From: an uncultured bacterium
GTDB taxonomy: Bacteria > Actinomycetota > Coriobacteriia > Coriobacteriales > Coriobacteriaceae
Direction of reading: 5' to 3'
Length of the DNA: 5,838 bases
Assembly: GCA_905215195.1 (NCBI GenBank)
Contig: CAJMPF010000117.1
Location: forward strand, 1 to 5,838
Part shown: piece by piece, positions 1-4,599 of the stretch
How positions within the stretch are numbered: position 1 is the stretch's first letter
Layout of the letters: each line of letters opens with the position of its first letter
The notes under the pieces: model-generated
What the model saw: the letters and a program-made list of their open reading frames with translations, nothing else
Told to the model about the DNA's origin: nothing
Databases searched by the model: none
Translations under genes and position numbers: made by a program

Positions 1-2
1 TC

Positions 3-569
3 TACACCCAAGACGAGCCGAGCAACGGCCTGCTTGGCCAGACGCGCCGTGGTGAAGCTGAGTCGGTTGCCGTGTATACACGCTCCGGACAGTTGGTCGG
101 CGATGACTCTCGCCATGCCACGACGTATAACCCGCCTTCGCGCTCGCAGGACAGTGTTGCGAGCGGTTATCGTCCTGGTGCTTATGACACGCCGTCGAGC
201 TACGCCGAGAACACCCGCGCCCGTGCCGCCGCTGCGCCCGCGCCTGCACCGAGCGATGCCTCGGCCTATGCGAGCAATATCATCAACGCCACACCGCAGC
301 TGCCGGCCTATGTCCTGCGCCCCGAGAGCTATGACGACGTGGAGACCGTGGTGCGCCGCGTTCGCACCAAGCAGCCTGTCGCACTGATTTTTGTGGGCGT
401 ACGCACCGAAGTTGCCAAGCGCGTCTTGGACTTCTCTTACGGCTTTGCCTGCGGTCTGGGTGCCACGGTCAAGGAGGTGGGCGACCGCGTGTTCATGGTG
501 CTGCCCGCCGGTTGCGAGGTCAAAGATTCCGATCTCAAGAAGCTTCGTGCCGACGGCTACCTCAAGTAA
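3..569 (+). CDS. sepF: Cell division protein SepF, 5'-truncated by the window edge
   Basis: The reading frame is open from the first bases of the window to TAA at 567-569, giving 188 visible residues; the true start lies upstream. SepF binds the FtsZ C-terminus, bundles FtsZ filaments and tethers the Z-ring to the membrane through an N-terminal amphipathic helix, which is outside the window. About 100 visible residues form a low-complexity Ala/Pro/Ser/Tyr linker. The compact SepF core follows: AYVLRPESYDDVETVV, then QPVALIFV, then AKRVLDFSYGFACGLGATVK and DRVFMVLPAGCEV, matching the family pattern of a 'DF..G...alGg' helix followed by a terminal strand. Internal GTG codons, for example at 72, are not starts because coding continues upstream of them. 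The same frame resumes six codons after the stop as yggT. Family assignment is secure; only the N-terminus is missing. Confidence 0.93.
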   Translation, partial: YTQDEPSNGLLGQTRRGEAESVAVYTRSGQLVGDDSRHATTYNPPSRSQDSVASGYRPGAYDTPSSYAENTRARAAAAPAPAPSDASAYASNIINATPQLPAYVLRPESYDDVETVVRRVRTKQPVALIFVGVRTEVAKRVLDFSYGFACGLGATVKEVGDRVFMVLPAGCEVKDSDLKKLRADGYLK

Positions 570-578
570 AGACAAGAC

Positions 579-584
579 GAGGAG
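579..584 (+). promoter_or_regulatory. Shine-Dalgarno sequence that points to a non-canonical yggT start
   Basis: GAGGAG at 579-584 lies ten bases after the sepF stop and is the only good ribosome binding site before yggT. It ends six bases before ATC at 591, an optimal distance, but directly touches ATT at 585. This favours ATC 591 as the initiation codon and argues against the first canonical codon, GTG 654, which has no ribosome binding site. Confidence 0.55.
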
Positions 585-590
585 ATTCCC

Positions 591-872
591 ATCAACATCT
601 ACACTATCGTCCAGCTGGTCAATACGCTGTTCAACTTTTACTCCACGCTCATTGTGGTCTACTGCCTTATGACGTGGATTCCTATGAAGCAGGGCGGATT
701 GCTACAGGATATCGCCGCCGTCCTCGATAGCGTGTGCGGCCCGTGGCTCAATTTGTTCCGCCGGTTTATCCCGCCCATGGGCGGCGTCGATTTTTCACCG
801 GTCGTTGCGATTATTGCGTTGCAGTTGGTGCAGAAGCTGGTTCTGCAACTTCTTATAGGTATACTCATATAA
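591..872 (+). CDS. yggT: YggT/YlmG family small membrane protein, apparent ATC start
   Basis: From 591 the frame encodes 93 residues, the usual length of the YggT family. These are small integral membrane proteins found next to sepF and divIVA, implicated in division-site or nucleoid organisation and osmotic tolerance; no biochemical activity is established. A first membrane helix lies at about residues 4-26 and ends in TWIP. The signature segment follows at about 50-70 (GPWLNLFRRFIPPMGGVDFS), then a second helix at about 70-92. The start is odd: between the sepF stop and GTG 654 the frame holds no ATG, GTG or TTG. Starting at 654 would give 72 residues and delete the first helix. I chose ATC 591 for its ribosome binding site and because MNIYTIVQLV is a plausible N-terminus; ATT 585 is the alternative. 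Family call is firm, start uncertain. Confidence 0.85.
   Translation: MNIYTIVQLVNTLFNFYSTLIVVYCLMTWIPMKQGGLLQDIAAVLDSVCGPWLNLFRRFIPPMGGVDFSPVVAIIALQLVQKLVLQLLIGILI
860..865 (+). promoter_or_regulatory. Possible -10 element upstream of divIVA
   Basis: TATACT at 860-865, inside the last codons of yggT, differs from TATAAT at one position and lies about 70 bases before divIVA. I find no convincing -35 hexamer 16-18 bases upstream, so this is weak. divIVA may be read from the upstream operon promoter, from here, or from both. Confidence 0.22.
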
Positions 873-934
873 AACTGGCTTAGTAACTCACGTCGGGCGC
901 ACGGCGCCAAGGCGAAGATAAAGGAGAACTTGTT

Positions 935-1510
935 ATGGCTATTACCCCTGCTGACATTCAGGCTCAGACCTTCTCTGAGGCCAAGCGCGGCTACGATCCC
1001 GCCGAGGTCGACGTCTTCCTGGAGACCCTGTCCTCTGAGGTCGACGCCATGCTCGCCAAGATCGTCGATCTTAAGGGTCGTCTGACTGCCACCGAGCAGC
1101 AGCTCGCCGATACGCAGGCCCAGCTCGTTCAGGCTCAGGATGCTGCCGCTCAGGCCGTCCCTGCCGCGCCCGTCGCCGCTCCTGCACCCGACTTCTCCGC
1201 TCAGGAGCGCCAGATTTCCGCTGCCCTGATTGCTGCCCAGCAGACCGCCGAGGGCATCGTCAACGACGCCAACGAGAACGCTGACCGCATCCGCAACGAG
1301 GCCGACGCCAAGGCCCGCGAGGTCATCCGTCAGGCCCTGACCGAGAAGCAGGCCGAGCTTGAGGAGATCGACCGTCTTAAGGCTTCCCGTGAGGAGTTTA
1401 AGGCCGAGTACCTCAAGCTCATCCAGCACTTCATGGACGATGCTCAGAACTCCTTCCCGTCCGATCTCATGGCTTCCACGCCGGTCGGTTCCGCCGCTTT
1501 CCCTAGTTAA
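935..1510 (+). CDS. divIVA: DivIVA-domain cell-pole/septum scaffold, C-terminus apparently lost by frameshift
   Basis: The product is 191 residues, started at ATG 935 with AAGGAG eight bases upstream. DivIVA proteins assemble at negatively curved membrane at septa and poles and recruit other proteins; in Actinobacteria they also direct polar growth. The N-terminal lipid-binding domain is clear at residues 2-50: ITPADIQAQTFSEAKRGYDP, then AEVDVFLETL, matching the family 'tp.di....F....rGYd..eVd.Fl' signature. A coiled coil runs to about residue 72, an Ala/Pro linker spans about 73-86, and a second long charged coiled coil covers about 88-165. The frame then ends abruptly in GSAAFPS. Directly after, the +1626-terminating frame continues with 39 codons of DivIVA-like tail, so the ancestral protein was probably about 230 residues. 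It is the last gene of the sepF cluster and is followed by a terminator. Confidence 0.9.
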   Translation: MAITPADIQAQTFSEAKRGYDPAEVDVFLETLSSEVDAMLAKIVDLKGRLTATEQQLADTQAQLVQAQDAAAQAVPAAPVAAPAPDFSAQERQISAALIAAQQTAEGIVNDANENADRIRNEADAKAREVIRQALTEKQAELEEIDRLKASREEFKAEYLKLIQHFMDDAQNSFPSDLMASTPVGSAAFPS

Positions 1511-1626
1511 ACTTCGTCCACTCGCGCGTTCCTGCTGCCGAGCCGCTGCCCGTCGCCGAGCCGGTTATCCCCGTTGCCGATCCCTTCGCACCGATCGACA
1601 ACTTCGCTGCCGATGACCTGGACTAA
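1507..1626 (+). pseudogene. Out-of-frame 3' tail of divIVA
   Basis: Reading from TTA 1507 to TAA 1624-1626 gives 39 uninterrupted codons, beginning LNFVHSRVPAAEPLPV and ending DNFAADDLD. The Ala/Pro/Glu/Val composition and C-ending codons match the divIVA linker, and the stop lies 29 bases before the terminator stem, as expected for the real gene end. The divIVA frame is open up to 1507 and this frame is closed by TAG at 1504-1506, so the frame change maps to 1504-1510. One missing base there, for example CCTGAG having become CCTAG, would explain it. There is no start codon or ribosome binding site, so independent translation is unlikely. Confidence 0.68.
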
Positions 1627-1651
1627 CATCCAGCTATCATGTAGCGCCTAG

Positions 1652-1682
1652 AAAGGGCCCGCAGTTCGCGGGTCCTTTTTTT
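1652..1682 (+). terminator. Intrinsic terminator of the sepF-yggT-divIVA operon
   Basis: An 8-bp GC-rich stem (GGGCCCGC at 1655-1662 with GCGGGTCC at 1668-1675, one G-T pair) with a five-base loop is followed by seven T at 1676-1682. The AAA just upstream can extend the stem. It lies 25 bases after the out-of-frame divIVA stop. Confidence 0.92.
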
Positions 1683-1701
1683 GTGGCTGTACGCAGTCTG
1701 C

Positions 1702-1746
1702 AAAACAAAACGCCGAGTCCTGCGTTTGAGGGCACAGGACTCGGCG
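1702..1746 (-). terminator. Intrinsic terminator of the nitroreductase gene
   Basis: A perfect 12-bp inverted repeat (CGCCGAGTCCTG at 1711-1722 with its complement at 1735-1746) encloses a 12-base loop. On the minus strand it is followed by TTTTGTTTT (1710 down to 1702). It lies 45 bases beyond the nitroreductase stop and converges on the plus-strand terminator at 1652-1682, so the two operons are insulated from each other. Confidence 0.9.
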
Positions 1747-1791
1747 AAGGGCGCGTGGTCAAAGGTGGATTTTAAGGCATGTTCCAATAAT

Positions 1792-2322
1792 CTACTTGAG
1801 GAGGAAGTCGGGGAGGGGAATGGTGCGGGCCTCGCGATGCTCAGGATCGGCGATGTGGTCGGCTGGATAGCCGCAGACGAGCATGTGATAGGGATAGATG
1901 CCCTCGGGCAGGCTGAACTGCTCACAGGCCACCTCGGGCTTAAAATGGCACACCCAGCACGTACCCAGGCCCTGCTCCTCGGCCTCCATCATCATTTGAT
2001 CGCAAACAATCGAGGTGTCGATAGCGCTGGAGTTCATCTGGTCATAGGGGCGAACCCAAGCGTCGTCGGTAACGCTGCAAATGAGGAAGATGAGCGGAGC
2101 GCCAAAGATGGACCCATCACGAGCAAACCGAGGCTGACAAGCAGCAGCCTTCTCCAGAAGCTCAGGCGTATCCAACACCATCACACGGGTTGGATGATTA
2201 TTACAAGCAGAAGGAGCAATACGCCCAGCCTCAACAATGGCATCCACCACAGCCTGCTCCACAGCCCGAGCCTCAAATTCACGACAAGAATACCGACCCC
2301 GAGCCAGATCCAAATAAGACAT
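1792..2322 (-). CDS. Small nitroreductase-family FMN oxidoreductase
   Basis: The product is 176 residues, the usual size of compact nitroreductases: FMN-dependent, NAD(P)H-using, homodimeric cytosolic enzymes that reduce nitro compounds, quinones or related acceptors. The physiological substrate cannot be read from sequence. The N-terminal flavin-binding motif RGRYSCREF (residues 8-16) resembles family 'RRSvR.F'. IAPSACNNHPTRVMVL (about 37-52) matches 'ApSa.N.qPw.f.vv'. GLGTCWVCHF and the late LPEGIYPYHMLVCGYPAD match the C-terminal 'GlGscwi' and 'lGyP' segments. I chose ATG 2322 over a start 66 bases upstream because GGAGGG lies five bases before it and the extra 22 residues look unlike the family. 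It has its own terminator. Odd: the first ~70 codons are T/G-ending (GCT, CGG, TGT, GAT), whereas later codons are C-ending. Confidence 0.9.
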   Translation of the reverse strand: MSYLDLARGRYSCREFEARAVEQAVVDAIVEAGRIAPSACNNHPTRVMVLDTPELLEKAAACQPRFARDGSIFGAPLIFLICSVTDDAWVRPYDQMNSSAIDTSIVCDQMMMEAEEQGLGTCWVCHFKPEVACEQFSLPEGIYPYHMLVCGYPADHIADPEHREARTIPLPDFLLK

Positions 2323-2327
2323 ACAAG

Positions 2328-2333
2328 CCCTCC
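2328..2333 (-). promoter_or_regulatory. Ribosome binding site fixing the nitroreductase start
   Basis: The minus strand reads GGAGGG, five bases before ATG 2322. It decides the start in favour of MSYLDLARGR over the longer upstream in-frame start. Confidence 0.8.
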
Positions 2334-2353
2334 AACAATTAAAAATCAAACAA

Positions 2354-2481
2354 ACCCAAAGTAACCCAAACAGTACCCAAAGCAGCAATCAGTCAAACGC
2401 TCATCGAGGGCCAAAGTGTCCGAACGGATACCAAAGGTCCCTTCAGCCAAGCCCACATTGCACTATAACTATCAGCCAAAG
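2354..2481 (-). promoter_or_regulatory. CCAAAG-box cluster upstream of the nitroreductase gene
   Basis: CCAAAG occurs five times in the same orientation, at 2356, 2377, 2411, 2431 and 2476; two spacings are 20-21 bases. Nearest the gene, ACCCAAA recurs at 2354, 2364 and 2375, a 10-11 bp period placing each copy on the same face of the helix. The cluster spans the region where the minus-strand promoter should be. A possible -10, TATAGT on the minus strand at 2467-2462, has no good -35 at normal spacing. The plus strand here is A/C-rich, which raises the chance of accidental repeats. An operator array is inferred, not shown. Confidence 0.38.
2416..2431. promoter_or_regulatory. Imperfect 16-bp palindrome, candidate operator
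   Basis: TCCGAACGGA at 2419-2428 is a 10-bp palindrome. Adding GT/AC ends across one mismatched pair gives the 16-bp dyad 2416-2431. It is bracketed by two CCAAAG boxes at 2411 and 2431. The dyad lies about 95 bases upstream of the nitroreductase start, within range for a regulator site. Confidence 0.3.
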
Positions 2482-2489
2482 TTCCCAAT

Positions 2490-2606
2490 GGGGGTACATA
2501 AGGGAGCGGGCCCGACCACTAATAACCTTTTGAACGACTCTGCTTGCAGCCGGAGTGAAAAAGGTTATTAGTGGCCGGGCCCGCGACCGGTGGGACATGT
2601 ACCCCC
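2490..2606. repeat. 117-bp MITE/REPIN-like hairpin element
   Basis: Terminal inverted repeats GGGGGTACAT (2490-2499) and ATGTACCCCC (2597-2606) match exactly. Inside, arms 2506-2531 and 2559-2584 pair over 26 bp with a single exception, A2515 opposite C2575. That pair is a U-G wobble in RNA read from the minus strand, so the minus transcript would pair throughout. The outer and inner stems are separated by an asymmetric internal loop (six and twelve bases), and the 27-base apical loop contains a small ACTC/GAGT stem. AAT flanks both ends (2487-2489 and 2607-2609), a possible 3-bp target duplication. No coding capacity is evident. It directly follows the DUF47 stop codon and has no T-run, so it is not a canonical terminator, although it could shield mRNA 3' ends. 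The structure is certain; mobility is inferred. Confidence 0.7.
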
Positions 2607-2608
2607 AA

Positions 2609-3232
2609 TTAACTGTTCTTCATGACAATCGAATCCACGACATCAGCCACATTCTCGCAGCAGTCGGCGCAGTACTCCAGGAAAGCGTAGACGTCACGCC
2701 AGGCGATGACCTCGAGCGGGTCCTTGCCATTGACGTGCAGGTTGCGCATAGCGTTGATGTAGAGCTCGTCGGCCTCGGACTCGATCGTGTTGATCTGGAT
2801 GACGAGTTCGCGCAGGGTCTTGGACTTGCGGTAGTTGGGCAGCTCGACCATCAGGTCCTTCATGGCGCGGCAGGCGTCGGTCACCTTGTGGGCGATCACG
2901 ATGGCATCGGGATGGATGCTCTGGATGTTGGTGAAGTAGACGCGCTGCACGACGCCCTCGATACGGTCGAGCACGGTGTCGAGCGAGCAGCTCATCAGGT
3001 CCAGGTCCTCGCGCTCAAGCGGGGTGATAAAGGCCGTGAGCAGAGCGTCCTCAAGCTCATGGTGCTTCTTGTCCGCCGCATGCTCGATCGCGTGCATCTT
3101 GTCGAGCATATCGTGAATCTTCGCGGGATCGAAGTTCTCGAAAATCTTGGTGAGCAGCTCGGCAGCCTGTACGGCAAGATCGGCGCAGGCGACGTAGTTG
3201 TCAAAGTAGAACGAATCGGGTTTCTTTGCCAT
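2609..3232 (-). CDS. DUF47/PhoU-like accessory protein of the phosphate permease
   Basis: The product is 207 residues and all-helical in character. DUF47 proteins resemble PhoU, are usually encoded beside PiT phosphate transporters and are thought to modulate them from the cytoplasmic side. The family core is clear: IEHAADKKHHELEDALLTAF at about residues 49-68, ITPLEREDLDLMSCSLDTVL at about 69-88, followed by DRIE. The second half repeats the acidic pattern with INTIESEADELYINAMRNLH. The paired E..AD motifs correspond to the metal-cluster positions of PhoU-type proteins. ATG 3232 has AAAGGA seven bases upstream. It follows the permease gene by 67 bases with no terminator between, so the two are probably co-transcribed. 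The stop codon touches the hairpin element at 2490-2606. A symbol such as pap is used for some homologues, but I would not assign it here. Confidence 0.9.
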   Translation of the reverse strand: MAKKPDSFYFDNYVACADLAVQAAELLTKIFENFDPAKIHDMLDKMHAIEHAADKKHHELEDALLTAFITPLEREDLDLMSCSLDTVLDRIEGVVQRVYFTNIQSIHPDAIVIAHKVTDACRAMKDLMVELPNYRKSKTLRELVIQINTIESEADELYINAMRNLHVNGKDPLEVIAWRDVYAFLEYCADCCENVADVVDSIVMKNS

Positions 3233-3299
3233 GGGTGGGTCCTTTCGAGGCGAAGACGGGTGGGCGAAGTATTGCGGTCCAGATGGACGCTCGGTTTGG

Positions 3300-4349
3300 C
3301 TAGATGAACATCATGAACAGCTTGGCCATGACAAAGCTGATGAGTCCGCAGGCAGGGAAGGTGAAGAACCAGGTGAACATCATGTCCTTGACCACGCCGA
3401 AGTTGATGGCCGAAAGGCGCTTGACGGCGCCGACGCCCATGATGGCGCAGGTCTTGATGTGGGTGGAGGACACAGGGATACCGGTAAGGGTGGCAAGCAG
3501 CAGATTCGCGGCGCCTGCGAGGTCGGCGGAGAAGCCCTGATACTTCTCCAGCTTGACCATGCTCTGGCCGACGGACTTGATGATGCGCTCGCCGCCCACG
3601 CTGGTGCCGACGCCCATGGTGGCCGAGCACAGCAGCATGATCCAGATGGGGATGCCGGCGTCGCCGACGCTCGTCTGTCCGCTGGCAAAGGCGACACCTA
3701 AAAAGAGCACGCCGATGAACTTCTGTCCATCTTGCGCGCCGTGCATAAAGCTCATGGCCGCGGCGCTCGCGATCTGAGCGTATTTAAAGAAGACGTTGGC
3801 ACGTCGCCTGTTGGCGGCGGCGAAAAGAATCGAGACGAGCTTGCACAGGACCCAACCCATGACAAAGCCCAGGCCGATGGAGAGCGCCAGGCCGTAGATG
3901 ACCTTCATCCACTCATGGACGTTGACGCTGTTCGCGCCGCCGAGGGCGATAGCGGCACCGGTCAGGCCGGCGATAAGGCTGTGGCTTTGCGAAGTGGGGA
4001 TGCCAAAACGCGATGCCGTGGCGCCGTAGACGACGATGGAGAACAACGCCGCGCACAGACAGGCAAGCGCCATGGTGCTGTTTCCGCCAAAGTCGACGAT
4101 ATGTGAGATGGTGTTGGCGACGCTCGCGTTAAAGTGCGTCATGATGAGCACGCCGAGGAAGTTGAATGCGGCGCTCATGAGGATGGCGGCGCGGGCGGGC
4201 ATGCAACGCGTAGTGACGCAGGTCGCGATGGCGTTGGGCGCGTCGGTCCATCCGTTGACGAAGATGGCGCCGAGCGCGAGAATCACGGTGACGGCAAGGA
4301 CTGGGTTCGACACAATTTGGCCGAGGAAGGTTGAGAACGTTACGTCCAT
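3300..4349 (-). CDS. pit: PiT-family inorganic phosphate permease
   Basis: The product is 349 residues, within the range of short bacterial and archaeal PiT transporters. These move metal-phosphate or phosphate with H+ or Na+ across the cytoplasmic membrane with fairly low affinity. The family's inverted internal duplication is visible. The first signature, GWTDAPNAIATCV, lies at about residues 33-45 (family GANDVANA) and is followed by IPTSQSHSLIAGL at about 117-129. The second half carries MHGAQDGQKFIGVLFLGVA at about 202-220 and IPVSSTHIKTCAIMGVGAV at about 292-310. About ten hydrophobic helices are separated by a basic cytoplasmic loop (NRRRAN, about 180-185). ATG 4349 is preceded by a modest GAGAAAG. 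Together with the downstream DUF47 gene it forms a phosphate-uptake unit. The substrate is inferred from the family and the partner gene; sulfate-type members exist but fit the context less well. Confidence 0.92.
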   Translation of the reverse strand: MDVTFSTFLGQIVSNPVLAVTVILALGAIFVNGWTDAPNAIATCVTTRCMPARAAILMSAAFNFLGVLIMTHFNASVANTISHIVDFGGNSTMALACLCAALFSIVVYGATASRFGIPTSQSHSLIAGLTGAAIALGGANSVNVHEWMKVIYGLALSIGLGFVMGWVLCKLVSILFAAANRRRANVFFKYAQIASAAAMSFMHGAQDGQKFIGVLFLGVAFASGQTSVGDAGIPIWIMLLCSATMGVGTSVGGERIIKSVGQSMVKLEKYQGFSADLAGAANLLLATLTGIPVSSTHIKTCAIMGVGAVKRLSAINFGVVKDMMFTWFFTFPACGLISFVMAKLFMMFI

Positions 4350-4401
4350 ATATGGGCTTTCTCGAAGTTTGCAGACACGTTACAAAAACATGATAAATCG
4401 T

Positions 4402-4411
4402 ATCACCTCCT
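4402..4411 (-). promoter_or_regulatory. Perfect 10-nt Shine-Dalgarno sequence without a nearby start, in the pit leader
   Basis: The minus strand reads AGGAGGTGAT, complementary to all ten bases ATCACCTCCT of the 16S rRNA 3' end. It ends 52 bases before the pit ATG, far beyond initiation range, and TAA closes the pit frame between them. The next ATG on the minus strand is ten bases downstream and opens a three-codon frame (ATG TTT TTG TAA). A small TGATA/TATCA hairpin overlaps the end of the motif. Possible roles are a leader mini-ORF, a ribosome standby site, or a ribosome-bound mRNA stabiliser. Confidence 0.5.
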
Positions 4412-4480
4412 GCGGGTTTCTTTACCGAGTTCTGATGGGAGAAGTGAATTTTTTGGCACTAAAATTGAATATAAGCCCTG

Positions 4481-4509
4481 TTGACCGCGGGTATTCTTTT
4501 TGCTAACAC
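4481..4509 (+). promoter_or_regulatory. Candidate upstream promoter, plus strand
   Basis: TTGACC at 4481-4486, a 17-base spacer and TAACAC at 4504-4509 with TG one base upstream form an extended -10 type promoter. The -35 is good and the -10 poor. A start near 4516 would give an 84-base leader for the gene at 4600. Confidence 0.35.
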
Positions 4510-4562
4510 GCCATGAGGACACGCGTGCGCGCCCCAACACCCCAAAACCACAGTCTGTTCGC

Positions 4563-4592
4563 TTTACAACATGCAAACACGCGTTCGATAAT
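4563..4592 (+). promoter_or_regulatory. Promoter predicted to make a leaderless mRNA
   Basis: TTTACA at 4563-4568 (5/6 to TTGACA), an 18-base spacer and GATAAT at 4587-4592 (5/6 to TATAAT) predict transcription starting at about 4599-4600, exactly the A of ATG 4600. Leaderless mRNAs are common in Actinobacteria. The only purines before the ATG, GGGGG at 4594-4598, lie too close to act as a ribosome binding site. Confidence 0.58.
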
Positions 4593-4599
4593 AGGGGGC

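Larger units (their letters stand above)
4350..4599. other. Divergent intergenic region between pit and the small plus-strand gene
   Basis: This 250-base region is more AT-rich than the flanking genes and must hold promoters for both directions. It contains the 10-nt Shine-Dalgarno sequence in the pit leader (4402-4411) and two plus-strand promoter candidates (4481-4509 and 4563-4592). For the minus strand I see only a weak -10-like TATATT near 4468-4473 without a convincing -35. A plus-strand ATG at 4513 opens a longer frame into the downstream gene, but its first 29 codons look non-coding. Confidence 0.6.

Noticed and set aside
654..872. yggT beginning at GTG 654
   Set aside because: It would remove the first membrane helix, has no ribosome binding site and gives a protein shorter than the family norm; conserved coding extends upstream.
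659..1429. 256-codon minus-strand frame opposite yggT and divIVA
   Set aside because: It is an antisense shadow: the Leu/Gly-rich sequence mirrors the regular codons of the divIVA coiled coil, and the plus-strand genes match known families.
1504..1513. Programmed -1 ribosomal frameshift site in divIVA
   Set aside because: The bases TTAAAC recall known slippery sites, but the reading phase is wrong: shifting would need AGT to re-pair with TAG. An indel explains the frames more simply.
2094..2342. Plus-strand frame antisense to the nitroreductase, encoding a Pro/Gln-rich tail (for example QPQQWHPPQPAPQPEP) and ending at TAA 2340
   Set aside because: It resembles a disordered linker, but it has no ATG/GTG start after the upstream stop at 2091 and no ribosome binding site. 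It lies wholly opposite the well-matched nitroreductase N-terminus and upstream region, and its composition follows from T/G-ending codons on the minus strand.
2490..2606. Simple bidirectional intrinsic terminator
   Set aside because: Neither strand has a T-run after the GC-rich stem, and the long two-part stem with exact terminal repeats and flanking AAT fits a repeat element better.
2555..3307. 250-codon plus-strand frame opposite the DUF47 gene
   Set aside because: It is an antisense shadow rich in Val/Leu/Asp/His with no family resemblance; it also begins inside the hairpin element, while the minus-strand DUF47 motifs are clear.
4513..4599. N-terminal extension of the small plus-strand gene from ATG 4513
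   Set aside because: The 29 extra residues look non-coding, no ribosome binding site precedes them, and both candidate promoters place transcription starts after this ATG.
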